In this document: in pieces, positions 1 through 6,664 of the stretch
How the letters are laid out: every line of letters starts with the position of its first letter
Numbering within the stretch: position 1 is the first letter of the stretch
Origin: CAYXXN01 sp964469055
GTDB lineage: Bacteria > Acidobacteriota > Thermoanaerobaculia > Multivoradales > JAHEKO01
Reading direction: 5' to 3'
Assembly: GCA_964469055.1 (NCBI GenBank)
Contig: CAYXXN010000106.1
Coordinates: 1 to 10,342 of the forward strand
DNA length: 10,342 nucleotides
Translations under genes and position numbers: made by a program
The notes under the pieces: generated by a model
What the model saw: only the letters and a program-made list of their open reading frames with translations
The model's database searches: none
Told to the model about the DNA's origin: nothing

Positions 1-863
1 GAGCCGGTGTTGCCGTAGTCGCGGATGTTCGAGTAGAGCTTGCCGGGCGGGAGGTCCAGGGCCTTGGCGACAGCGTCGAGGATCCGTTGGTTGGCCTGGT
101 GGGGGATGACGAGGGCGACCTCGTCGAGGCTGAGGCCGGCCGTCGCCAGCACCTCCCGGGCCGCGGCGACCATATGGGTCACGGCCTCTTTGAACACTGC
201 TCGGCCCTCCATCACCACCTTCTTGTGCAGGCCCGCCTGTGCCGCCTCGAGGGTGAAGGGGACGCGCGTCCCGCCCGCTTCGAGGGTGAGGATGCCGCTC
301 TGGCTGCCGTCGGTGCCGGAGGTCGAGGCCACCATCTCGACGAGGCGCTCGCCGGGCCCCACGACCGCCGCTCCCGCCGCGTCGCCGAACAGCACGCAGG
401 TCGCGCGGTCCTCCCAGTTCATGAGCCGCGAGATCAGCTCGACGGCGACCACCAGGATCCGCCGCCCGCCCTCCCGCGCCCGGGTGCGGGCCACGTCGAG
501 CGCCTGGAGGAAGCCGGCGCAGCCGCTGCCGGCGAGGTCGTAGGCCGGGATCGGCCGCGCCCCCAGCCGGTGCTGCAGGAAGGCGGCGGTGTCCGGTGTG
601 TAGACCTCCGGCGTGTCGGTCGCGACGATGATCTCGTCGAGCTCGCCCGGGTCGAGTGAGGCGTCGGCTAGCGCCGCCCGCCCGGCCGCCTCCGCCAAGT
701 CGACCGTCGTCTCCCCCTCGGCGGCGAAGCGCCGCCGCTCGATGCCGGTCCGCTCGCGGATCCACTCGTCGCTCGTGTCGACGAGCCGGCTCCACTCCTC
801 GTTGGTCATCACCCGCGCCGGCACGTAGGCGCCGAGACCGACGATGCCGATCCGCGAGGACAT
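1..863 (-). CDS. fabH: 3-oxoacyl-ACP synthase III (FabH), 3' end cut by the window edge
   Basis: Ketoacyl-ACP synthase III condenses a short acyl-CoA with malonyl-ACP in the cytoplasm and so starts each fatty-acid chain. Translating from ATG at 863 gives 287 codons open to the left edge. The thiolase-fold landmarks are in order: a TDEW-like segment with IRERTGI near residue 40, the nucleophile Cys115 in GSGCAGF, VLFGDAAGAA near 155, His255 in PHQANQRI, and Asn285 in GNTGS at the very edge. This is the complete Cys-His-Asn triad of the family (E. coli 112/244/274). FabH is usually about 320-330 residues, so some 40 are missing outside the window. The Cys is preceded by SG rather than the usual AA. 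The gene follows the helicase on the same strand after 55 bases and has no fab, plsX or acpP neighbour on the visible side. No clear Shine-Dalgarno sequence precedes the ATG. A KAS III homologue in secondary metabolism is possible, but the triad and overall sequence fit FabH well. Confidence 0.93.
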   Translation of the reverse strand, partial: MSSRIGIVGLGAYVPARVMTNEEWSRLVDTSDEWIRERTGIERRRFAAEGETTVDLAEAAGRAALADASLDPGELDEIIVATDTPEVYTPDTAAFLQHRLGARPIPAYDLAGSGCAGFLQALDVARTRAREGGRRILVVAVELISRLMNWEDRATCVLFGDAAGAAVVGPGERLVEMVASTSGTDGSQSGILTLEAGGTRVPFTLEAAQAGLHKKVVMEGRAVFKEAVTHMVAAAREVLATAGLSLDEVALVIPHQANQRILDAVAKALDLPPGKLYSNIRDYGNTG

Positions 864-888
864 GAAGCTGGGCGCCGCAACGGGCGTG

Positions 889-916
889 GCGCGACCGATC
901 ATAGCCGCGGTCGCGC
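889..916 (-). promoter_or_regulatory. Perfect 9-bp inverted repeat with a -10 hexamer in its loop, upstream of fabH
   Basis: The arms GCGCGACCG (889-897) and CGGTCGCGC (908-916) are exact reverse complements around a 10-base centre. On the minus strand the centre contains TATGAT (903 to 898), a 5-of-6 match to the sigma70 -10 box, which would place transcription start near 891 and give a 28-base leader before the fabH ATG. No convincing -35 box sits at 16-18 bases. Two readings compete: an operator flanking the fabH -10 element, or a GC-rich hairpin ending the helicase transcript. A terminator is less attractive because no T-run follows on either strand. The repeat is seen directly; its function is inferred. 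Confidence 0.45.
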
Positions 917-918
917 GC

Positions 919-3366
919 TCAAGAGGCGATCTCGCGCGCGAAGAAGCGTTCCGCCACGTCCGCCGGCGAGCCGACGAGGTCCTCCGGCTCGCCGCCCTGG
1001 GTCCAGTCGCCGGGGAGGAACTGGCGGTAGGGGGTGGCGAGGAAGCGGCGGTCGAAGAGGGCGACGACACCACTGTCCTCGGCCGAGCGGATGAGTCGGC
1101 CGGCGGCCTGGACGACTCGGGTCATGCCGGGGACGACGAAGGCGTACTCGAAGCCGCGCTGATAGACCTCGTCGTAGTAGCGCTTCAAGAGCTCGCGCTC
1201 GAGGGTCAGGGCGGGCAGGCAGGGGCCGACGACGGCGACGGCGCGCAGCATGTCGCCGGGGTAGTCGACGCCCTCCGCGAAGACTCCACCGGCCACCGCC
1301 AAGAGCAGGGTGTCGCCGGCGAGCGGCGCCCGGCGCAGCATGTCGAGGATCGCCTCGCGGTCGCGGTCGGAGGACTGGCGGCTCTGCACGAGCAGGCGCT
1401 TGCCCCGCACGCCGAGACGCTTGCCCACCTCGTCGAGGAACTCGTAGCTCGGGAAGAGCGCCAAGCAGTTGCCCGGCACGCGCTCGGCGAAGGCCGCCAG
1501 GCGGGCGGCGATGGGGCTGTAGTTGTCCGGGCGCTCGCGCCAGGTGGTGGCGACGGTGGCGTCGATCACCAACTTGCGGTTCTCGGCCGGGAAGGGGCTC
1601 GCCACCTGGAGGTGGCCCAGGCGGTCCGCGTCGAAGCCCAGCAGATCGCGGTAGAACTCGAAGGGAGAGAGGGTCGCCGAGAGGCCGATCGTCGCGTGGG
1701 TGCGGGAGAGCAGCGCCCCGAGGAAGCGACTGGGATCGAGACACAGGATGGCCAGTGTCTGATCTTCACCGACCGCCTCGACGTACTGGGCGAAGGCCTG
1801 CGGCTGACTCGCGGCGAGCAGCAGGCCGTTCAGGAAACGGAGCAGATCGAAGTAGAGGTCGACGAAGGGGTCGTCGGCCTTGAAGGTCGCCGTCTGGCGG
1901 CGGTGCTCGAGCAGGTCGATGAAGACCTCGTCGAACTCCGCCCGCAGCGCCGCCAAAGCGTCCTCCGGCAGGCGGGTCTCGACGGCGCGGGTGCCGGCGC
2001 CGGCGTCGATCATGCCAGCCGCCACCGTCTCCTCGATCAGCGCCGCCAGCCGGCGGCAGTCGGCCGCCACGCGGTGGTGGATGGGCTCGCCGCCGGCCAT
2101 CGCTTCCGCCGCCGCGGTCGCCTGGCGCGCCGAGAGGCGCGGGCTGTAGTAGCCGCGCCCGCGGTCGACCAGATTGTGAATCTCGTCGATCACCAGGACG
2201 ACGTCCGAGACGTCGGCCTCGGGGCCGAAGTCGGAGAGCGCGACGTAGGGATCGAAGACGTAGTTGTAGTCGCAGACCACGACCTGGCTCACGCGGGCGA
2301 GCTCCAAGCTCACCTCGAACGGGCAGACCTCGCATTCCCGGGCCACCTCGAAGACGCGGTCCGGCAGCAGGGTCGAGGCGTCGGCCAGGAGGCGCGGCAC
2401 GATCTGCGTCGTCCCCACCTTGGCGTAGTAGTCACGGGCGAAGGCGCAGTACTCCTCGTGGCAGAGCACCTCGCCGTTGGCGCACATCTTGGCCTTGGCT
2501 CGGAGGCGCAGGGCGTGGAAGGCGTCCTCGCGATTCAAGAGATCGAGGACCGCCGTCGCCATCTCCTGCTGCAGCGTCTTGGCGGTCAAGACGAAGACCC
2601 GCCGGTTGTGGGCGAGCGCGTGGCGCAGGGCGGGGTAGAGGGCGGCGACCGTCTTGCCGATGCCGGTCGGCGCCTCGACCAGCAGGTGCTCGCCGCCGGC
2701 GAGCGCGCGCTCGATGCGCTCGACGATCGCTCGCTGCCCGGGGCGCAGGGCGGGGTAGGGGAAGCCGAGCCGCGTCCCGGCGCCGCGCCGGGCGGCGCGG
2801 TCGGCCTCGTCGCGCTCGTGGGCGGAGAGGATCTCGTTGAGCCGCCGGCGGACGTCCCGCTCGACCGCCGCGGGGTCGGTCTCGACCTCCTCGCGCGAGG
2901 AGATGTCGCTCCCGATCTCGATCAGCACCAGCTCGGCGCGCACCCCCTTGCCCTCGAGGCGCTGGAGCATCCAGCAGTAGAGCGCCGCCTGTTGCGCGTA
3001 GATCGCGCGCGCCGCCGCCGAGAGGCCGCCGTCGCGCCGCACCGACTTGATCTCCTCGACGACCAGGGTTTCGCCGTCGCGGCGCAGGCCGTCGGCGCGG
3101 CCGGAGAGCGTCACCGCCCAGCCGCGGTGGTCGAAGGCCGAGGTGAGCACCACCTCGCGGCGATACGACGGGTCGCCCGCCAGCGCCTGCTCCTGGTAGC
3201 GCCCGTGGATCGCCTGCCCGAGCCACAGCCGCTCGTAGCCGCCGCGGTTGGCGAAGCCGAGGCTCTTCTGCAGGCGAGCGTCGAGCAGGTCGGCGACCGC
3301 CAGCTCGAGCGTGCGACGCTCGCCGTCGATATGCACCGACACGGGCGCCAGTATAGGCTCCGGCAC
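919..3366 (-). CDS. XPD/DinG-type Fe-S helicase with N-terminal RecB/Cas4-like nuclease domain
   Basis: This 815-residue protein joins two DNA-processing modules. Residues about 45-150 carry a PD-(D/E)XK nuclease signature: His54, Asp92 in GRADGL, Glu105-x-Lys107 in EEIK, and the QxxxY motif Gln126-Tyr130, all typical of the RecB/Cas4/AddB group. From about 200 follows a superfamily 2 helicase of the DinG/XPD family: Walker A APTGIGKT (232-239), a cysteine cluster (295, 302, 307, 345, 348) expected to hold the 4Fe-4S cluster, the DEIH box (394-397), GLSATLS (561-567), GVFAEGVDYPG (694-704) and motif VI QAAGRLIR (753-760). It probably unwinds DNA 5'-3' in repair or recombination and may cut it. 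The start is GTG at 3366 without a clear ribosome site; GTG codons at 3342 (residue 9) and 3336 (residue 11) are alternatives. It is a standalone gene followed by fabH. No CRISPR or defence genes adjoin, so a repair role is more likely than defence. Function is by family only. Confidence 0.9.
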   Translation of the reverse strand: MPEPILAPVSVHIDGERRTLELAVADLLDARLQKSLGFANRGGYERLWLGQAIHGRYQEQALAGDPSYRREVVLTSAFDHRGWAVTLSGRADGLRRDGETLVVEEIKSVRRDGGLSAAARAIYAQQAALYCWMLQRLEGKGVRAELVLIEIGSDISSREEVETDPAAVERDVRRRLNEILSAHERDEADRAARRGAGTRLGFPYPALRPGQRAIVERIERALAGGEHLLVEAPTGIGKTVAALYPALRHALAHNRRVFVLTAKTLQQEMATAVLDLLNREDAFHALRLRAKAKMCANGEVLCHEEYCAFARDYYAKVGTTQIVPRLLADASTLLPDRVFEVARECEVCPFEVSLELARVSQVVVCDYNYVFDPYVALSDFGPEADVSDVVLVIDEIHNLVDRGRGYYSPRLSARQATAAAEAMAGGEPIHHRVAADCRRLAALIEETVAAGMIDAGAGTRAVETRLPEDALAALRAEFDEVFIDLLEHRRQTATFKADDPFVDLYFDLLRFLNGLLLAASQPQAFAQYVEAVGEDQTLAILCLDPSRFLGALLSRTHATIGLSATLSPFEFYRDLLGFDADRLGHLQVASPFPAENRKLVIDATVATTWRERPDNYSPIAARLAAFAERVPGNCLALFPSYEFLDEVGKRLGVRGKRLLVQSRQSSDRDREAILDMLRRAPLAGDTLLLAVAGGVFAEGVDYPGDMLRAVAVVGPCLPALTLERELLKRYYDEVYQRGFEYAFVVPGMTRVVQAAGRLIRSAEDSGVVALFDRRFLATPYRQFLPGDWTQGGEPEDLVGSPADVAERFFAREIAS

Positions 3367-3380
3367 CGACTCGCGAGCCC
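3337..3380. promoter_or_regulatory. Compact divergent start region between helicase and dacB
   Basis: The predicted starts of the helicase (GTG, 3366) and dacB (ATG, 3381) are separated by 14 bases, so at least one promoter must lie inside coding sequence. On the minus strand TATACT (3354 to 3349) matches 5 of 6 bases of a -10 box; a transcript from it would begin about 3342, exactly at the alternative GTG of helicase residue 9. That would mean a shorter protein or a leaderless message. On the plus strand, TATAGG at 3352-3357 is a weak -10 candidate for dacB. An 8-bp palindrome, CTCGCGAG, lies at 3370-3377. No good -35 boxes are visible, so all of this is tentative. Confidence 0.25.
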
Positions 3381-4826
3381 ATGCGCCCCAGCCTCCCGAC
3401 CCTCGCGACCGTGCTGGTCGGCTGGCTGTCCGCCGCCGCCGCCCCGGCCGCGCTCCCCGAAGCTCTCGCCGGCTCGGTCGCCGCCGCCCGGCGGCCCGCG
3501 CCCGTGTTGGGGGTCCACGTGCGCGATCTGACCTCGGGCGCCACCGTTTTCGAGCTCGACCCCGACCGCCCGCGCATCATTGCCTCGAACGCCAAGCTGT
3601 TCACTACGGCGGCGGCGCTCGATCGCCTGTCGCCGGGGTACTTCTTCGAGACCCGCGTGCTCGCCCGTGGCGAGGTCGTGGACGGGGAGCTGCGCGGCGA
3701 CCTGGCGGTGGTGGGTGGCGGCGACCCGAACCTGTCGGGCCGTCACACCGACGGTGACGGGCTGGCCGTCTTCCGCGGGTGGGGCGAGGAGCTGGCGGCG
3801 CAGGGGATGCGGCGGATCGCCGGCGACGTGCTCCTGGACCATGGTCTGTTCCGCGACGGCCAGGTCCACCCCGACTGGCCGACCGACCAGCTCGACGCCT
3901 GGTACGAGGCGCCAGTGGCGGCGCTGTCGTTCGATGACAACTGCGTCCTGGTGAGGGTGCGCCCGGGCCGCGCCCCGGGCCGGCCAGCGCGGGTCGAGGT
4001 GGTGCCCGACATCGGCGCGATCGAGATTCAGAACACCGCCACCACGACGGCCTCGCGGCGCGAGCACAACGTCGTGATCCGGCGCGGCCCGGCGAGCGGG
4101 ATCGTGGTGGTCTCCGGCCGCATCCTCGACGGCAGCGAGTCCTTGGTCGAGGCCTGGATCACCGTGCCCGACCCGGTGGCCTACTTCGGCGCCGCGCTGC
4201 GAGCCGGCTTGGCCGAGGCCGGGGTCGAGATCGCCGGCGCCGTGAGGGACGTCACCGCGCTGCCCGCCGCCGGCTGGCGGCTCGCGGCCCGCCACCGCAC
4301 CGACCTCTTGACTACCGTCGAGGTCGCCAACAAGCGCAGCCAGAATTTCTACGCCGAGAGCCTGCTCAAGGTGCTGGGCGCGGAGCTGTGTGGAGCGGGA
4401 AGCTGGGAGGCAGGCAGGCGCGCCGTGGCGGATTTCATCGCCAACGAGCTGGGCATCGAGCCGGCCGCCTACTCGCTAGCCGACGGCTCCGGCATGAGCC
4501 GCAACAACCGCTTCACCGCCCGGCAGCTCACCGACCTGTTGGCCTACATGTTCGTCCATCGCTGGAGTCAGGAATTCCTCAGGAGCCTGCCCTACAGCGG
4601 CGAGCCCGATCTGCGCTGGGAGCGCCGGCTGGCCGACGCCCCGTACCGCGGCAACGTCTTCGCCAAGACCGGCGGGCTGCGCGGCGTCTCGACCCTGTCG
4701 GGCTACGCCAAGGCGCGCTCGGGCAAGCTCTACGCCTTCTCCATCCTGATGAACGAGGTGCGCGACGGCGGGGGCGCCCTGAGGGCGCAAGACGGTATCG
4801 TCAAGGCGCTGATCGACCATGGCTGA
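3381..4826 (+). CDS. dacB: D-Ala-D-Ala carboxypeptidase/endopeptidase, PBP4 type (peptidase S13)
   Basis: This periplasmic penicillin-binding protein trims the terminal D-Ala of peptidoglycan stem peptides and can cut 4-3 crosslinks, acting in wall remodelling. The 481-residue product begins with an export signal (hydrophobic stretch about 7-24, with an Ala-rich end near APAALP), which supports the ATG chosen. All three active-site motifs of the serine penicillin-recognising fold are present: SNAK at 69-72 with nucleophile Ser69 and Lys72, SQN at 320-322, and KTG at 429-431. The long insertion between the first and second motifs (about 250 residues) is characteristic of the S13/PBP4 family, and VVGGGDPNLSG (110-120) and ADGSGMSRNN (367-376) are typical family blocks. 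The size agrees with E. coli DacB (477). It overlaps the phosphatase gene by 8 bases, suggesting one transcript and coupled translation. There is no clear Shine-Dalgarno sequence. Homology is secure; the balance between carboxypeptidase and endopeptidase activity cannot be read from sequence. Confidence 0.93.
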   Translation: MRPSLPTLATVLVGWLSAAAAPAALPEALAGSVAAARRPAPVLGVHVRDLTSGATVFELDPDRPRIIASNAKLFTTAAALDRLSPGYFFETRVLARGEVVDGELRGDLAVVGGGDPNLSGRHTDGDGLAVFRGWGEELAAQGMRRIAGDVLLDHGLFRDGQVHPDWPTDQLDAWYEAPVAALSFDDNCVLVRVRPGRAPGRPARVEVVPDIGAIEIQNTATTTASRREHNVVIRRGPASGIVVVSGRILDGSESLVEAWITVPDPVAYFGAALRAGLAEAGVEIAGAVRDVTALPAAGWRLAARHRTDLLTTVEVANKRSQNFYAESLLKVLGAELCGAGSWEAGRRAVADFIANELGIEPAAYSLADGSGMSRNNRFTARQLTDLLAYMFVHRWSQEFLRSLPYSGEPDLRWERRLADAPYRGNVFAKTGGLRGVSTLSGYAKARSGKLYAFSILMNEVRDGGGALRAQDGIVKALIDHG

Positions 4827-6066
4827 CGACGAGCGCGCGACGGCGCCGGGCGAAGTCGACTACGCCGACCTGATGAAGCGGGTCGAGGGCGTCGTCGATT
4901 CGATCACCGAGCGCGGCGATCTGCCGACCGTGCTGGCGGTGGCCAACCGGGTGATCCAGAGCTTCCGCGCCGAGCTGGGGCTCACCGGTGGCCGGCTCTA
5001 CCTTCGGGAGGGCGACGACTACGTGCTCGAAACCACGTTCCCGGAGGCCAAGAAGGTGCGCAAGGGCCTCCGGATCCCGGCCGCCTATCCGCCGATCGAC
5101 GCCCTGCTCGAGCAGGGCACGCTGCTCATGGACCTCTCCGATCCGCGGGTGGATCGGCGGCTGGAGGAGGAGCTGGGGGTGGAGCAGTTCGCAGCGATCG
5201 AAATCGGCGACGAGCGCTTCGACTGCATCCTCGCCTTCAACATCGCGCCCGGTGCCGACCCGACGGGCATCCTCTACTCGCTGTCGATCCTGCGCAACAG
5301 CATCAACGACAAGTTGCGTCAGGGCAAGCTCGACGACATCTATCGCGAGGCGCGCCGCATCCAGAGCTCGATCCTGCCGCGGAAGATTCCCATCTACGGC
5401 TCGTTCGAGTTCGCTGCCAAGAGCGAGCCGATGGAGATCGTCGGCGGCGACTTCTACGATTTCATCCCGATCACCGACAAGATCCTGGGCCTGGCGATCG
5501 CCGACGTCTCCGGCCACGGTCTGCCGGCGGCCCTGCAAGTCCGGGACGTCTATACGGGCCTGCGGATGGGGCTCTCGCGCGACTTCAAGATCGTGCGCAC
5601 GGTCGAGCGGCTGAACGAGATCATCCACCGGAGCACGCTCACCAGCCGCTTCGTCTCGATGTTCTACGGCGAGCTCGAGCTCTCCGGCAACTTCATCTTC
5701 GTCAACGCCGGCCACCCGGCGCCCCACTACGTGCGCGCCGACGGGACGGCGCAGCCGCTGCGCGAGGGCGGCGCGGTGCTCGGGCCCATCCGCCAGGCGA
5801 CCTACGAGCGCGGCTTCATCAGACTCCAGCCCGGCGAGTTGGTGGTCCTGACGACGGACGGCATCCTCGAGAGCCAGGCCCCCGGCGGCCCGGACGGCAA
5901 GCCCGGCGAGTACGGCGAGGAGCGCCTTCTCGCCGTCGTCCGCGCCCACCTCGCCCGCCCCGCCAAGGAGATCGTCGACGCTGTCTTCACCGACGTCGAT
6001 CGCTACCGGGGCAGCCGGGCTCTCAAGGACGACCGCACCGTGGTGGTGGTGCGGTATCCGGGGTGA
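4819..6066 (+). CDS. GAF-domain PP2C-type serine phosphatase (SpoIIE/RsbU-like)
   Basis: This is a predicted cytoplasmic, metal-dependent Ser/Thr phosphatase of the type that dephosphorylates anti-sigma-factor antagonists in partner-switching control. The 415-residue protein has no membrane segment or signal peptide. Residues about 30-165 look like a GAF sensor domain, followed by a short helical linker (about 166-182) that begins the phosphatase with RRIQSSILPRKIP. The SpoIIE catalytic blocks follow: GGDFYD (209-214, metal-binding Asp211), ADVSGHG (228-234, Asp229), NAGHPAP (296-302), TDGILE (346-351, Asp347) and KDDRTVVVVR (403-412, Asp404/Asp405). The acidic metal ligands therefore appear intact. 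The ATG overlaps the dacB stop region by 8 bases, so it is probably translated with dacB. No STAS antagonist, anti-sigma kinase or sigma factor lies in the window, so its target is unknown. A wall-stress role is suggested only by the neighbour. The GAF ligand cannot be predicted. Confidence 0.9.
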   Translation: MADDERATAPGEVDYADLMKRVEGVVDSITERGDLPTVLAVANRVIQSFRAELGLTGGRLYLREGDDYVLETTFPEAKKVRKGLRIPAAYPPIDALLEQGTLLMDLSDPRVDRRLEEELGVEQFAAIEIGDERFDCILAFNIAPGADPTGILYSLSILRNSINDKLRQGKLDDIYREARRIQSSILPRKIPIYGSFEFAAKSEPMEIVGGDFYDFIPITDKILGLAIADVSGHGLPAALQVRDVYTGLRMGLSRDFKIVRTVERLNEIIHRSTLTSRFVSMFYGELELSGNFIFVNAGHPAPHYVRADGTAQPLREGGAVLGPIRQATYERGFIRLQPGELVVLTTDGILESQAPGGPDGKPGEYGEERLLAVVRAHLARPAKEIVDAVFTDVDRYRGSRALKDDRTVVVVRYPG

Positions 6067-6069
6067 GGA

Positions 6070-6570
6070 TCAGCGGCCAGTCGCGGCCTCCGCAGTCGCC
6101 AGCACCAGGATCTCGACCTTGCTCACGGTCTGGCTGCGACGGACGCGGCGCAAGACCTGTCGGAGCTCATCGAGCGTGGCGCGCTCGCCAGCTTCCCGGG
6201 CCGGGATCTCCTCGAGAACGTCGCCCAGGGCGATCTCCAGCGAGTCGACGGGGGTGCCCGACGGCACGGTCAGGATGAAGCGGCCCGGCGCGAGCTCGAC
6301 GAGTCCGAGCCAGGGGATGCGCTGGAGATAGCGGCTGTAGCCGACGACGATCAGGCTCGTCCGCGGCCCGACTTCGAAGAGCTCCACCCGCGCCCTCGAG
6401 CCCGGGCTGCCGTTCAGCGCAGCGTCGGTCGCCTTGACGATCGCGCGGGCGCGATCCGGGTCGATGCTCGCCAGGCCCTGCAGGGTGCGCTCCGGCAGAG
6501 TGAGCGTCACCGGGCGTCGCGGCCCGAGAAACTTCGGCGGACGTCCACGGGGAGAACGGTGCGTTGGCAT
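6070..6570 (-). CDS. Small putative DNA-binding protein with RGRPPK arm and RHH-like N-terminus
   Basis: I do not recognise a named family. The 166-residue product begins with a basic arm containing RGRPPK (8-13), close to the AT-hook core that inserts into the minor groove of AT-rich DNA. PVTLTLP (20-26) then resembles the beta strand of a ribbon-helix-helix fold, followed by two predicted helices (about 27-36 and 38-50). The remainder (about 60-166) has alternating strands such as TSLIVVGY and GRFILTVPSG, and a charged helix at about 125-147; it could be a dimerisation or ligand-binding part. ATG at 6570 gives a 32-base leader from the perfect TATAAT on the same strand. The gene is divergent from the sulfatase and converges on the phosphatase with only 3 bases between stops. 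An autoregulatory repressor of itself and the sulfatase-oxidase pair is a reasonable inference. A nucleoid-type role or a target elsewhere cannot be excluded. Confidence 0.75.
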   Translation of the reverse strand: MPTHRSPRGRPPKFLGPRRPVTLTLPERTLQGLASIDPDRARAIVKATDAALNGSPGSRARVELFEVGPRTSLIVVGYSRYLQRIPWLGLVELAPGRFILTVPSGTPVDSLEIALGDVLEEIPAREAGERATLDELRQVLRRVRRSQTVSKVEILVLATAEAATGR

Positions 6571-6593
6571 CTTCGTTGATTCCGACGTAGAAT
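6564..6593 (+). promoter_or_regulatory. Candidate sigma70-type promoter for the sulfatase gene
   Basis: TTGGCA (6564-6569) and TAGAAT (6588-6593) match the -35 and -10 consensus at 5 of 6 positions each, with an 18-base spacer. Transcription would start near 6600, just before the larger inverted repeat, leaving a leader of about 65 bases before the sulfatase ATG. The -35 box overlaps the first codons of the divergent small regulator, so the two promoters would compete. The -10 box is also half of the 11-bp palindrome at 6588-6598. Confidence 0.4.
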
Positions 6594-6598
6594 TTCTA
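6588..6598. repeat. Short palindrome TAGAA-T-TTCTA
   Basis: Five-base arms around a single central T form an exact AT-rich palindrome overlapping the plus-strand -10 candidate. It is separated from the larger inverted repeat by two bases. On its own it could be chance; its position next to the second palindrome makes it a possible extra operator half. Confidence 0.35.
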
Positions 6599-6600
6599 GT

Positions 6601-6619
6601 GACGCTGAATTATAGCGTC
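6601..6619. promoter_or_regulatory. Operator-like inverted repeat GACGCT-N7-AGCGTC with embedded TATAAT
   Basis: The six-base arms at 6601-6606 and 6614-6619 are exact reverse complements around the AT-only centre GAATTAT except for its first base. On the minus strand the repeat contains a perfect TATAAT -10 box (6614 to 6609), placing the start of the small regulator transcript near 6602. The repeat also begins right at the predicted start of the plus-strand transcript. A protein bound here would block both directions. The structure is seen directly; the operator role, and binding by the adjacent RGRPPK protein, are inferred. No good -35 box is visible for the minus promoter. Confidence 0.5.
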
Positions 6620-6664
6620 TAAAATCAAGGGATCAGCGGCGACGGGCTCGGACCACTCTACTAG

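Noticed and set aside
40..659. Two overlapping plus-strand frames in the first 660 bases
   Set aside because: They are antisense to fabH, whose Cys-His-Asn triad and edge-open frame are clear.
919..3366. A CRISPR-associated CasDinG or a Cas4-linked defence gene
   Set aside because: No CRISPR repeats or other cas genes are in the window, and neighbours are housekeeping genes. The nuclease-helicase fusion is better read as a repair protein.
844..3531. An 895-codon open frame on the plus strand antisense to the helicase
   Set aside because: The helicase frame has a full set of catalytic motifs; the antisense product is a low-complexity mix rich in Ala, Arg, Glu, Val and Gly with no domain. Long antisense frames are expected in DNA of this GC content.
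4801..5949. 382-codon minus-strand frame opposite the phosphatase
   Set aside because: The plus-strand frame has all SpoIIE phosphatase motifs; the antisense product shows no recognisable domain and is a GC-driven shadow.
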